Shown piece after piece: positions 23,318 to 31,861 of a stretch of DNA of 64,000 nucleotides. The notes below the pieces were generated by a model that was given only the letters and a program-made list of their open reading frames with translations, was not told the origin of the DNA and ran no database searches. The stretch is from Litorimonas sp039975855 (GTDB lineage: Bacteria > Pseudomonadota > Alphaproteobacteria > Caulobacterales > Maricaulaceae). How positions within the stretch are numbered: position 1 is the first letter of the stretch; each line of letters begins with the position of its first letter. Location: positions 434,001 through 498,000 of the forward strand of contig JBDWGH010000003.1 of the NCBI GenBank assembly GCA_039975855.1, read 5' to 3'. The translations under genes were made by a program, and so were the position numbers.

Positions 23318-24604
23318 ATGGTTGAGATCGAAACAGTTTTCGCCAGGGAAATCCTGGACAGTCGCGGTAATCCCACTCTCGAAGTCGACATCACCCTTGG
23401 TGACGGCTCGTTTGGTCGTGCGGCTGTACCCTCCGGTGCTTCAACTGGCGCCCATGAAGCCGTAGAGCTTCGCGACGGGGACAAATCCCGTTATCTCGGC
23501 AAAGGCGTTCGCCAAGCCGTCCTCAACGTTAATACGGAAATCGCGGATGAGATCGAAGGTCTCGATGCGGAGAACCAACGCGGAATCGACGCCATCCTGA
23601 TTGCGCTCGACGGCACAGAAAACAAAGGCCGCCTCGGTGCGAATGCCATGCTCGGTGTGTCGCTGGCGCTGGCAAAGGCCGTAGCCGACTCACAAGTCGT
23701 GCCTCTCTATCGTTATGTTGGCGGCGCGAATGCGCATGTTCTCCCTGTGCCGATGATGAACATCATCAATGGCGGTGAGCACGCGGACAATCCAATCGAC
23801 GTTCAAGAATTTATGGTCATGCCCGTTGGCGCCGAGAGCTTCTCTGAGGCATTGCGTTGCGGTGCGGAAATCTTCCATGCGTTGAAAGGCAAATTGAAAG
23901 CTGACGGTCACAACACAAATGTTGGCGACGAAGGCGGTTTTGCGCCGAACCTAGATGGCTCCAAGCACGCGCTGGACTATATCATGGCTGCGATTGAAGC
24001 CGCTGGATACACGCCGGGTGAAGATGTCTTCCTTGCAATGGATGTGGCGTCGACTGAATTTTATAAAGACGGCAAATATGAGCTGAAAGGTGAGGGCAAG
24101 TCCCTGACATCGGCGGAATTTGTCGATTACCTCGAAGACCTCGTTGATAATTATCCAATCATCTCAATCGAAGACGGTATGGATGAGGATGATTGGGACG
24201 GTTGGGTCGCTTTGAATGAGCGTATTGGCGGAAAATGCCAGCTGGTCGGTGATGATCTCTTCGTGACGAACCCAAAACGTTTGGAAAAAGGCATTGAGCT
24301 TGGCGCGGCTAACTCAATTCTGGTCAAGGTCAATCAGATCGGAACTTTGTCCGAAACGCTGAAGGCCGTCGATATGGCGCATCGTGCAGGCTTTACGGCC
24401 GTTATGTCTCATCGTTCGGGTGAAACATCTGACACGACGATTGCCGATCTCGCGGTTGCGACAAACTGTGGTCAAATTAAAACGGGCTCGCTTGCGCGCT
24501 CAGACCGGCTCGCAAAGTATAATCAATTGCTTCGCATTGAAGAGCAGCTTGGCGAAATGGCCGTTTATGCAGGCCGCTCAGTTATGCCTAAGCGGAAAGC
24601 ATAA
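23318..24604 (+). CDS. eno: Enolase
   Basis: A 428-residue enolase, the glycolytic enzyme that converts 2-phosphoglycerate to phosphoenolpyruvate and also a degradosome component in some bacteria. Motifs: AREILDSRGNPTLEVDI at the start, GANAMLGVSLALAKAVA, the Mg ligand regions AMDVASTEFY, ISIEDGMDEDDW and VGDDLFVTNP, catalytic Lys in NSILVKVNQIGTLSET and the SHRSGETSDTTIADLAV segment. ATG 23318 follows AGGAG by six bases. It is followed by a hairpin and a convergent methyltransferase gene. Confidence 0.98.
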   Translation: MVEIETVFAREILDSRGNPTLEVDITLGDGSFGRAAVPSGASTGAHEAVELRDGDKSRYLGKGVRQAVLNVNTEIADEIEGLDAENQRGIDAILIALDGTENKGRLGANAMLGVSLALAKAVADSQVVPLYRYVGGANAHVLPVPMMNIINGGEHADNPIDVQEFMVMPVGAESFSEALRCGAEIFHALKGKLKADGHNTNVGDEGGFAPNLDGSKHALDYIMAAIEAAGYTPGEDVFLAMDVASTEFYKDGKYELKGEGKSLTSAEFVDYLEDLVDNYPIISIEDGMDEDDWDGWVALNERIGGKCQLVGDDLFVTNPKRLEKGIELGAANSILVKVNQIGTLSETLKAVDMAHRAGFTAVMSHRSGETSDTTIADLAVATNCGQIKTGSLARSDRLAKYNQLLRIEEQLGEMAVYAGRSVMPKRKA

Positions 24605-24612
24605 GCTTTCCG
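24593..24612 (+). terminator. Hairpin over the eno stop codon
   Basis: Perfect 8-bp stem CGGAAAGC / GCTTTCCG with loop ATAA; the stop codon lies across the loop. No T-run follows, so termination is uncertain. Confidence 0.4.
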
Positions 24613-24630
24613 TAATAAAGCGCCAAGACG

Positions 24631-25602
24631 TCAGGCTACCCGTACTAATTTCGGATTCTCGCCCATTTGATAGGCGATTTTCAAAGGTTTGCCATATTCG
24701 AAATCGCAATTGAATAGCTGCGGTACGGTGAGACCTGAGTCGTTTTTTTCAAGTGTGTGGGTCCCGTATACTTGCACACGCGTTTGAAGGAATATGTGCG
24801 TCGACGGCCTTTGATGCTCTTGCGTGGAGCTAGGTTTTTCGGGAATTTTAAGGGTTGAAGCCGGCAACATATTCGCATCGTTAGCGGCCATGCCAAACAT
24901 CGATTTGTCAAATTTAAATACTGTGCCCAGATCATGGTCTGGGTCTTCGGTGTAAGCCGAAACTTCAATGGATTCGGGGAGGAAGAGGGCGTCTGGCATT
25001 TTCTTGGTAAGAGATCGCGTCACGGCTACTTGAGGCTCGTTTTCTAACCCAGCCAGCATGACTTCCGCGATGATAATGTCAGGAAAATTATCAGGGTGCG
25101 GGGTGTATTCCATAGCATCAATACAGTGATAAGCTGACACGTGGGAACCTAAGTCTAAGTTCTGTACGATGGTTTTAACGGCTTCAATTGAGGTGTCGTG
25201 GATGTCTAGAATTTCAAAAACAACCTCATCGCTACTCCAAACCGTCATTAAGGGGATCGCGAGCACGGCATAGGGTCCCGTTCCGGCATAGAGAACACGA
25301 AGAGGGTTCTTAGCGTTGTCTCTCCTAAGGTCGCGGATTGCCGCATTCAGGCCGCGGAGATAGGTGATTGTTCGAACGAAATCGTCAGTACACATAGCGG
25401 CCATCGTCGGCGAGATAGCGAGCCCCTGTGCCGTACGGGTTTCGTCTGTTTCGATTTCTTGATGGCGACGGAAAGTTTCGCTCTGCGTTTCAAGAATATC
25501 CCTGGTCTCAAGCGTTTCTGGACGCAAGGTATAAATGGAATTGGCGTCGTCCAACAATATGTTTGTGAGTTCGCTGAGTCTTTGTTTGATTTGATTTGTC
25601 AT
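24631..25602 (-). CDS. Putative class I SAM-dependent methyltransferase
   Basis: A 323-residue protein with a class I methyltransferase core: motif I is LRVLYAGTGPYAVLAIPLM (residues about 102-120), followed by FEILDIHDTSIEAVKTIV with acidic residue for the ribose, YHCIDAMEY, and the motif IV-like PDIIIAEVMLAGLENEPQV. The GTGP plus EVML arrangement recalls protein arginine or phytochelatin-type methyltransferase folds, but I cannot name a substrate. ATG 25602 is chosen; ATG 25623 is in frame upstream. It is divergent from the ftsB-like gene with only about 50 bases between starts. Confidence 0.65.
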   Translation of the reverse strand: MTNQIKQRLSELTNILLDDANSIYTLRPETLETRDILETQSETFRRHQEIETDETRTAQGLAISPTMAAMCTDDFVRTITYLRGLNAAIRDLRRDNAKNPLRVLYAGTGPYAVLAIPLMTVWSSDEVVFEILDIHDTSIEAVKTIVQNLDLGSHVSAYHCIDAMEYTPHPDNFPDIIIAEVMLAGLENEPQVAVTRSLTKKMPDALFLPESIEVSAYTEDPDHDLGTVFKFDKSMFGMAANDANMLPASTLKIPEKPSSTQEHQRPSTHIFLQTRVQVYGTHTLEKNDSGLTVPQLFNCDFEYGKPLKIAYQMGENPKLVRVA

Positions 25603-25651
25603 GGCGCCCGTTCTTAACCGCATTTTTACAGTTAACAGTTCGTATAGTCAC

Positions 25652-25975
25652 ATGCCGGGTCTTTCAAATATAACTTTACCGCGAATAGAATTTCGCCGCC
25701 GCGCGCCTGCATTGGGTTTGTTGGCTCTCTATATATATTTGGCCTTTCATGCGTTTTCAGGATCTCAGGGTGTTCTGTCATGGATGAGTTACTCTGACCA
25801 AGCGGATGATTTGCGGATAAAACTCACGGAGGCGGAAGCGCGTCACACGGATCTCAAAAACCGTGTGGACGCTCTGTCCAATGATGGATTAGACTTGGAT
25901 GCGCTAGACATTGCAGCGCGTCGAGATTTGTTTGTTTCGGACGCGAATGAAATCACGATTTGGCTTGACCCGTAA
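25652..25975 (+). CDS. FtsB/DivIC-like septum formation protein
   Basis: A 107-residue single-pass membrane protein of the septum formation initiator family, which links early and late cell division proteins. A transmembrane helix lies at about residues 18-38 (ALGLLALYIYLAFHAFSG), then a coiled coil (about 50-80, RIKLTEAEARHTDLKNRVDA) and the conserved end LDALDIAARRDLFVSDANEI (quoted in part). The order eno, ftsB-like, pdhA is common in alphaproteobacteria. ATG 25652 gives a normal short cytoplasmic tail; the frame also opens at ATG 25601, which would add 17 residues overlapping the divergent gene. Confidence 0.82.
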   Translation: MPGLSNITLPRIEFRRRAPALGLLALYIYLAFHAFSGSQGVLSWMSYSDQADDLRIKLTEAEARHTDLKNRVDALSNDGLDLDALDIAARRDLFVSDANEITIWLDP

Positions 25976-26042
25976 GGCTCAACTGCCGAAAAGCCGCCCT
26001 CTGATACGTGTATTTATTTCACATATGAAATAAGGGCCCAAA

Positions 26043-27047
26043 ATGGCAAAAAAATCTGCGAAAAAACCCGCTCCCAAGACGAATAAGGAAGAGATGCTCG
26101 GGTATTACCGCGACATGCTTCTCATTCGTCGATTCGAAGAGAAGGCGGGTCAGCTTTACGGCATGGGTCAGATAGCGGGTTTCTGCCATCTTTATATTGG
26201 GCAAGAAGCGGTCGTAACAGGTTGCCGTGCTGCCATGAAAGACGGCGATCAGATGATTACTGGATATCGCGACCATGCGCATATGCTGGCCTGCGGCATG
26301 GAAAGCCGGGGAATCATGGCGGAGCTGACTGGACGTGAGGGCGGTTTGTCGCGCGGTAAGGGCGGCTCTATGCATATGTTCAGCACGGAAAAGCATTTCT
26401 ACGGCGGTCATGGTATTGTTGGAGCGCAAGTCTCGCTTGGCGCTGGTCTTGGCTTTGCAAACAAGTATCTGAACAATGGCTCCGTTAGCCTCGCTTTCTT
26501 CGGCGATGGCGCGTCCAACCAAGGACAGGTCTACGAGTCCTTTAACATGGCCAAACTTTGGGATTTACCCGTCGTTTTCATCATCGAAAACAACCAATAT
26601 GCCATGGGTACTTCCGTTGAGCGCTCTTCTGCTGAGACCGAGCTTTATAAGCGCGGCATTAGTTTTGAGATCGAGGGCATCCAAGTGGACGGCATGAACG
26701 TTCTCGAAGTACGAGACGCGGCAGCTAAAGCCATCAAACACGCTCGCGATGGCAAAGGCCCGATGATCTTGGAAATGAAGACTTATCGTTATCGTGGTCA
26801 TTCAATGTCGGATCCTGCGAAATACCGTTCGCGCGACGAGGTTACAAAAACCCGTTCTGAGCGTGATCCAATCGATGGAGTTCGGGCTATGCTTCTGGAG
26901 AAAAAATGGGCGGACGAGGCAGAACTCAAGGCAATTGACAAAGATATCAAAGAAATTGTCAAAGATGCCGCAGACTTCTCACTAGAATCTCCAGAGCCGC
27001 ACCCTGATGAGCTTTGGACCGACGTATTGCTTCCGGTTGAGATGTAA
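26043..27047 (+). CDS. pdhA: Pyruvate dehydrogenase E1 component, alpha subunit
   Basis: A 334-residue E1 alpha subunit. With E1 beta it decarboxylates pyruvate using thiamine diphosphate and transfers the acetyl group to lipoyl-E2. Motifs: YRDMLLIRRFEEKAGQLYG, the phosphate-binding start GFCHLYIGQEAV, and the thiamine diphosphate motif GDGASNQGQVYESFNMA ending in ENNQ. The Lys-rich N-terminus is a usual alphaproteobacterial feature. It heads an operon that runs through two unrelated small genes to pdhB and pdhC. Confidence 0.96.
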   Translation: MAKKSAKKPAPKTNKEEMLGYYRDMLLIRRFEEKAGQLYGMGQIAGFCHLYIGQEAVVTGCRAAMKDGDQMITGYRDHAHMLACGMESRGIMAELTGREGGLSRGKGGSMHMFSTEKHFYGGHGIVGAQVSLGAGLGFANKYLNNGSVSLAFFGDGASNQGQVYESFNMAKLWDLPVVFIIENNQYAMGTSVERSSAETELYKRGISFEIEGIQVDGMNVLEVRDAAAKAIKHARDGKGPMILEMKTYRYRGHSMSDPAKYRSRDEVTKTRSERDPIDGVRAMLLEKKWADEAELKAIDKDIKEIVKDAADFSLESPEPHPDELWTDVLLPVEM

Positions 27048-27052
27048 TCTCG

Positions 27053-27541
27053 GTGCAGCTGGCCCAACTTAATATCGCGGACGCAAAGTTCGAAACCGAC
27101 AAGCCAGAGATGGTTGGGTTCACGGGACGTATTGATGCGATCAATGCGCTGGCCGATCGCGCCGATGGTTTTATCTGGCGTATGGTTGATGACGGTCCAG
27201 AAGATGGTGCGCTCACTTTGCGGATGGAGGGGCATGGCCCGATGACGCTCGTGAACATGAGTGTTTGGAAAGACATCGAGAGCCTGTTCCATTTCGTTTA
27301 CAAAACGGCTCATACAAAAGTTATGCAAGGCAAACGTGATTGGTTCACACCCATTCCGCGTGAGCATATGGTTCTATGGTGGGTTGAGGATGGGCATATT
27401 CCTGATCTTGATGAGGCGAAGGCTAAATTGGATTTGATCCGCGCGAATGGGTCCGCACCTGAGGCATTCTCTTTTGCATTGCCGTTTGATGAAAACGGAA
27501 AGCCAATCGCTCCGGAATTCCCAAAGAAGGACTGCGCATAA
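27053..27541 (+). CDS. DUF3291 family protein
   Basis: A 162-residue protein of the DUF3291 family, whose fold is thought to be a dimeric alpha-beta barrel. Visible features: QLAQLNIADAKF start, INALADRADGFIWRM, MSVWKDIESLFHFVYKTAH and PREHMVLWWVEDGHIPDL. No function is established. GTG at 27053 is the start, six bases after the pdhA stop; the stop codon shares one base with the next ATG (TAATG). Its place inside the pyruvate dehydrogenase operon is unusual and suggests coexpression rather than a catalytic role. Confidence 0.8.
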   Translation: MQLAQLNIADAKFETDKPEMVGFTGRIDAINALADRADGFIWRMVDDGPEDGALTLRMEGHGPMTLVNMSVWKDIESLFHFVYKTAHTKVMQGKRDWFTPIPREHMVLWWVEDGHIPDLDEAKAKLDLIRANGSAPEAFSFALPFDENGKPIAPEFPKKDCA

Positions 27542-27942
27542 TGGCTGTTGAACTCAAATATCTCGTTTGGAGCGTTGCGCTGTTTTTCGTGATGATCCTT
27601 GCGCAAGCCGTTGCAGCTACATTTTCTGGTAAAACAAGCATATCTCAACTTGTCGGCGCACGTGATGATATGCCGGGTGCGGGTTTGACGCCCTTTCATG
27701 GTCGCACGAAACGCGCACAAGCGAATTTCATCGAGGCTATGTGTATGTTCGCACCGTTGGTTTTGGTTGCGGCTGTCACGAATAGTTTTTCATCTTTGAC
27801 CGCTCTCGGTGCGGCTCTATTTTTCTGGGGGCGCGTCGTTTTCGCCCCGACATATTGGTTTGGCGTACCTTGGGTGCGCACGCTGGCATGGGCTGTATCC
27901 ATTGTCGGTATTCTTATGATCCTTTGGGAGCTTTTGTTCTAA
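27541..27942 (+). CDS. MAPEG family membrane protein
   Basis: A 133-residue protein with four hydrophobic segments (about 6-26, 58-78, 82-102 and 110-130). The central GRTKRAQANFIEAMCMFAPL carries the RAxxNxxE pattern of the MAPEG family (membrane-associated proteins in eicosanoid and glutathione metabolism). Bacterial members are mostly of unknown function. It overlaps the genes on both sides by one base (TAATG at each junction), so it is translated as part of the pdh unit. Confidence 0.85.
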   Translation: MAVELKYLVWSVALFFVMILAQAVAATFSGKTSISQLVGARDDMPGAGLTPFHGRTKRAQANFIEAMCMFAPLVLVAAVTNSFSSLTALGAALFFWGRVVFAPTYWFGVPWVRTLAWAVSIVGILMILWELLF

Positions 27943-29312
27943 TGGCTATTGATATTCAAATGCCCGCGCTTTCTCCAACGATGGAGGAAGGCACTCTTTC
28001 AAAATGGCTCGTGAAAGAAGGAGATGAAGTCTCCTCAGGAGACATCCTTGCTGAGATTGAGACAGATAAAGCCACGATGGAAGTCGAGTCCATTGACGAG
28101 GGCATTGTCGGTAAGATTATTGTTCCGGCTGGAACCGATGGCGTGAAAGTCGGTGCGGTTATCTTACAGCTACTGGAAGACGGCGAAACGGAAGCTGACC
28201 TGGGTAAACCCGCCGCTGCCGCGCCAGTGGTTGATGAGGCCCCAGTCCAAGCTGCACCTGTCTCAGAAAATTCCGCTCCTACCGCCGCTAAAGTTATGAG
28301 CGATCCCGACATTCCAACCAATATCAAAATGGTTGATACGACTGTCCGTGATGCATTGCGTGATGCGATGGCCGAAGAAATGCGCCGCGATGACAAAGTC
28401 TTTGTCATGGGTGAAGAGGTCGCAGAATATCAGGGCGCTTATAAGGTTACCCGTGAGCTCCTGCAGGAATTCGGCGAACGCCGCGTGATTGATACTCCGA
28501 TCACGGAACATGGTTTTGCTGGTATCGGTGTTGGTGCTGCGATGGGCGGATTGCGCCCTATCGTAGAATTCATGACGTGGAACTTTGCTATGCAAGCCAT
28601 TGATCATATTATCAACTCGGCGGCGAAAACGCTTTACATGTCCGGTGGTCAGATGCGTTGCCCGATTGTTTTCCGTGGCCCGAATGGCGCGGCATCACGC
28701 GTTGGCGCGCAACACAGCCATGATTACTCCAGCTGGTATGCTAATGTTCCGGGCTTGAAGGTCGTAGCACCCTATGATGCGGCAGATGCGAAAGGTCTCT
28801 TGAAGGCCGCTATTCGTGATCCAAATCCAATCGTCTTTCTTGAACATGAGCTCATGTATGGTGAGACGTTTGATGTGCCGGATATGGATGATTTCCTGAT
28901 TCCAATCGGCAAAGCCAAAGTCCGCGTTGAGGGTACTGACGTCACACTCGTCGCGCATTCTCGCATGGTTGGACGTTGCCTTGAGGCGGCTGAAGTATTG
29001 GCAGGTGAGGGTATTAGTGCGGAAGTCATCGATCTGCGCACAATCCGTCCGCTCGATACAGATACAGTGATTGAAAGCGTCAAGAAAACAAACCGTATCG
29101 TCTGCGCCGAAGAGGGTTGGGGACAATCAGGGATTGGTGCAGAAGTCGCCGCGCGCGTTGTTGCGGAAGCGTTTGACTACCTAGACGCTCCGCCAGAACG
29201 GGTGTTCCAAGCCGATGTTCCATTACCTTATGCCGCAAACCTCGAAGCGCTGAGCTTGCCGGGCACAGAGGATGTCGTCGAGGCGGCTAAACGCGCATGT
29301 TATAAGGATTAA
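27942..29312 (+). CDS. pdhB: Pyruvate dehydrogenase E1 component, beta subunit with lipoyl domain
   Basis: A 456-residue E1 beta subunit with its own N-terminal lipoyl domain, a feature of alphaproteobacterial complexes. The lipoyl domain covers residues 1-78 with acceptor Lys43 in EIETDKATMEVES, followed by an Ala/Pro-rich linker (about 85-120). The E1 beta domain has VFVMGEEVAEYQGAYKVT, TPITEHGFAGIGVGAAMGG and EHELMYGETFDVP. ATG 27942 is the start because the protein then begins with MAIDIQMPALSPTM, the normal lipoyl N-terminus; it overlaps the MAPEG stop by one base. Confidence 0.96.
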   Translation: MAIDIQMPALSPTMEEGTLSKWLVKEGDEVSSGDILAEIETDKATMEVESIDEGIVGKIIVPAGTDGVKVGAVILQLLEDGETEADLGKPAAAAPVVDEAPVQAAPVSENSAPTAAKVMSDPDIPTNIKMVDTTVRDALRDAMAEEMRRDDKVFVMGEEVAEYQGAYKVTRELLQEFGERRVIDTPITEHGFAGIGVGAAMGGLRPIVEFMTWNFAMQAIDHIINSAAKTLYMSGGQMRCPIVFRGPNGAASRVGAQHSHDYSSWYANVPGLKVVAPYDAADAKGLLKAAIRDPNPIVFLEHELMYGETFDVPDMDDFLIPIGKAKVRVEGTDVTLVAHSRMVGRCLEAAEVLAGEGISAEVIDLRTIRPLDTDTVIESVKKTNRIVCAEEGWGQSGIGAEVAARVVAEAFDYLDAPPERVFQADVPLPYAANLEALSLPGTEDVVEAAKRACYKD

Positions 29313-29315
29313 GAA

Positions 29316-30626
29316 ATGCCAATTGAAATCCTCATGCCCGCGCTTTCCCCAACGATGGAGGAAGGCACTTTATCTAAATGGCTCGTGAAAGAGGGCGATA
29401 CCGTTAACTCTGGCGACCTGCTGGCCGAAATTGAGACCGACAAAGCGACAATGGAAGTTGAAGCTGTTGAAGAAGGCACGATCGCAAAATTGCTCGTCGC
29501 TGGCGGAACGGATGGCGTGAAGGTCAACGCACCAATCGCGATCCTGTTGGAAGATGATGAAGATGCGAGTGCATTAGATGGCTATTCGGCTGGCGACGCA
29601 CCCGCCGCTGACAAACCCGCTCCGGCAACAGAAGCGCCCAAAGCGGCCGCAGCACCTGCACCAAAAGCATCATCTCCGAAAGCGCCTGCTTCAGGCGACC
29701 GCATCAAAGCGTCACCTCTTGCGAAACGTCTGGCGAAAGAGGCGGGCATTGAGTTGTCTGACGTTTCCGGTTCTGGTCCAAATGGCCGTATCGTAAAAGC
29801 TGATATTGAAGGCTTCACGCCATCTGCAAAAACAGCTGCGCCTGTTGCACAAGATGCTGCACCTGTATCGACATCGACCGAAGTTGGCACTGTCCTTTCT
29901 GGTGGTGCGGATTATCTCGCTAAATTGGGTGTCGAGGCTGGAACTTACTCGCTCGAGCCTTTGGACGGCATGCGCAAAGTCATTGCGAAGCGTTTGTCTG
30001 CTTCGAATAACAACGTTCCAGATTTCCCACTTCTGGTGGATTGCGAAATCGATGCACTCTTGGCCATGCGCAAAGAGTTGAACACGCAAGCCCCAGAGGG
30101 TGTCAAAATTTCTGTCAATGACATGCTTATCCGCGCCGCTGCACTGGCATTGAAGGCCGTACCGGCCGCAAATGCGAGCTTCACGCCTGATGGCATTGCC
30201 TATCACAATAATGCGGATGTTGCTGTGGCTGTCGCCATTGATGGGGGTTTGATTACGCCCATCGTACGCCACGCTGAAAACAAAGGCCTGTCCACTATCT
30301 CTGTTGAGATGAAAGACCTCGCTGGACGCGCGCGTGAGAAAAAGCTTAAGCCGCAAGAATATCAGGGCGGAACATTCTCTATTTCTAACCTTGGCATGAT
30401 GGGTATCAAATCTTTCGGCTCAATCATCAATGAACCGCATGGTATGATTTTGTCCGTCGGGGCAGGTGGCCCGCGTCCAGTTGTGAAAGACGGCGAGATT
30501 GCCATTGCGACAGTTATGACAGTCAATTTGACCTGTGATCACCGCGTGGTCGACGGCGCCTTAGGTGCTGAATGGCTCGGTGTATTTAAACGATATGTCG
30601 AAGCGCCCATCACGATGATGCTGTAA
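29316..30626 (+). CDS. pdhC: Dihydrolipoamide acetyltransferase (E2)
   Basis: A 436-residue E2 core enzyme of the pyruvate dehydrogenase complex. One lipoyl domain (residues 1-76, acceptor Lys43 in ETDKATMEVEA), an Ala/Pro/Lys linker, a peripheral subunit-binding domain (about 132-168, ASPLAKRLAKEAGIELSDV), and the catalytic trimerising domain ending with DHRVVDGALGAEWL, where His is catalytic. It is three bases after pdhB. The first lipoyl domain is nearly the same as that of PdhB, which suggests a domain duplication. Confidence 0.96.
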   Translation: MPIEILMPALSPTMEEGTLSKWLVKEGDTVNSGDLLAEIETDKATMEVEAVEEGTIAKLLVAGGTDGVKVNAPIAILLEDDEDASALDGYSAGDAPAADKPAPATEAPKAAAAPAPKASSPKAPASGDRIKASPLAKRLAKEAGIELSDVSGSGPNGRIVKADIEGFTPSAKTAAPVAQDAAPVSTSTEVGTVLSGGADYLAKLGVEAGTYSLEPLDGMRKVIAKRLSASNNNVPDFPLLVDCEIDALLAMRKELNTQAPEGVKISVNDMLIRAAALALKAVPAANASFTPDGIAYHNNADVAVAVAIDGGLITPIVRHAENKGLSTISVEMKDLAGRAREKKLKPQEYQGGTFSISNLGMMGIKSFGSIINEPHGMILSVGAGGPRPVVKDGEIAIATVMTVNLTCDHRVVDGALGAEWLGVFKRYVEAPITMML

Positions 30627-30796
30627 TTCAATCGCCCGGTGCAATTCCTGCAAAGTCAGTCTTTCAACTAGCAACTTTCATAATCAAGTTGTGATACTCT
30701 CAGGGGTATTCTGCAGTGGGAAATGCACTGACAGGCGAGGACGATTGGCGCGAAGCCTGTAATTATGGTAAACAAACCCTGAACTAGGAGTTTGTC

Positions 30797-31777
30797 ATGT
30801 TGGCTAAAGCTATTCTCACAGGCGGCGTTTTATCCGTACTTGCTGGGTCTATTGTCTATTTTGGAACAGAAGGCGCGGATGCGCTGGAGGTTGATGCGCG
30901 CGATACCTTTCGCCTGGAAGAGACTGATCTCGCGGGCGGAGCGGATGTTGCTGTTGGAAATGTCGATATAGAAAAAGCGAGCGCCGAAGACGCAGGCTAT
31001 CAAGACCCACCACAGGAAAAAACCAAGCCAAAGACAAAATGGCTCGATCAGTATCTCAAAAAGACAAAGCCTGAAGTTAACCCAGAACCAAAGTCTGAGC
31101 CTATTGTCATCGAGAGTATGACGGATCCTTTAGATATCGATGTCGCCGAAGAGACAGTAGATAAATCCGAGAAAAAGACGCGGATTCGTGTTGAGAAACG
31201 CATGGAGCGCGAAAATGGGCGGGGCGAAGCTAAGGGGACGTATATCGTCTCTGAGGGAAGTCGCATTGAGACTCTGGATATTGAAGATTTAGATATCGAC
31301 GCTTTGACAGCTGATGGTGACGTGGATGTTGAGGCTTTGATTGAAGAATTGGGTTTGGATTCTGAGAAGAACGTTCAGATACGCGTTGTGAAAAAGGTGA
31401 CTGATAAACCAACACTCCGTGGCCCTGTCGTCAAAAGTCAGCGTGACGTAGACTATAGCACAGTCATCGCCGAAGCCGAAAAGCTACTCGTAATCGACAT
31501 GCGCAATCAGGCATATTTGGAAATTATCGATCATGCTGTTGACCGGGGTGATATGATGCAGGCGGCAGATATTGTTGAGGAGCTATCCACACCGGAACTG
31601 CGTGATACGGCTCGGGCCCGTATTGGAACAGGATTGGCTAGACGAGGCGATACGAAAGCGGCCTTCGCGGTTTTAGACGAACTCGAAATTGATGAACTTT
31701 CCGCGCCTATCCGCCTAGAAATCATCACAGCGTTGATGGCGACGCGGCAGGAACGTAAAAGCTTCGCGTCCCAATAA
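30797..31777 (+). CDS. Unknown exported or membrane-anchored acidic protein
   Basis: A 326-residue protein I do not recognise. One hydrophobic segment at residues 4-24 (KAILTGGVLSVLAGSIVYFG) acts as signal or anchor. The middle (about 40-235) is rich in Asp, Glu and Lys and probably flexible. The last 90 residues (AEKLLVIDMRNQAYLEIIDH, then GDMMQAADIVEEL and GLARRGDTKAAFAVLDEL) look like paired helices similar to tetratricopeptide repeats. ATG 30797 has TAGGAG six bases before it. It sits between pdhC and lpd with its own 170-base upstream gap. Confidence 0.7.
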   Translation: MLAKAILTGGVLSVLAGSIVYFGTEGADALEVDARDTFRLEETDLAGGADVAVGNVDIEKASAEDAGYQDPPQEKTKPKTKWLDQYLKKTKPEVNPEPKSEPIVIESMTDPLDIDVAEETVDKSEKKTRIRVEKRMERENGRGEAKGTYIVSEGSRIETLDIEDLDIDALTADGDVDVEALIEELGLDSEKNVQIRVVKKVTDKPTLRGPVVKSQRDVDYSTVIAEAEKLLVIDMRNQAYLEIIDHAVDRGDMMQAADIVEELSTPELRDTARARIGTGLARRGDTKAAFAVLDELEIDELSAPIRLEIITALMATRQERKSFASQ

Positions 31778-31861
31778 TAGCTAGAAGATATGTCGTATTA
31801 GCGGTTCAAATCGGGCAATTTTTACGGCATAAGCCTCTCGTAATTTACGAGAGATTTATTC

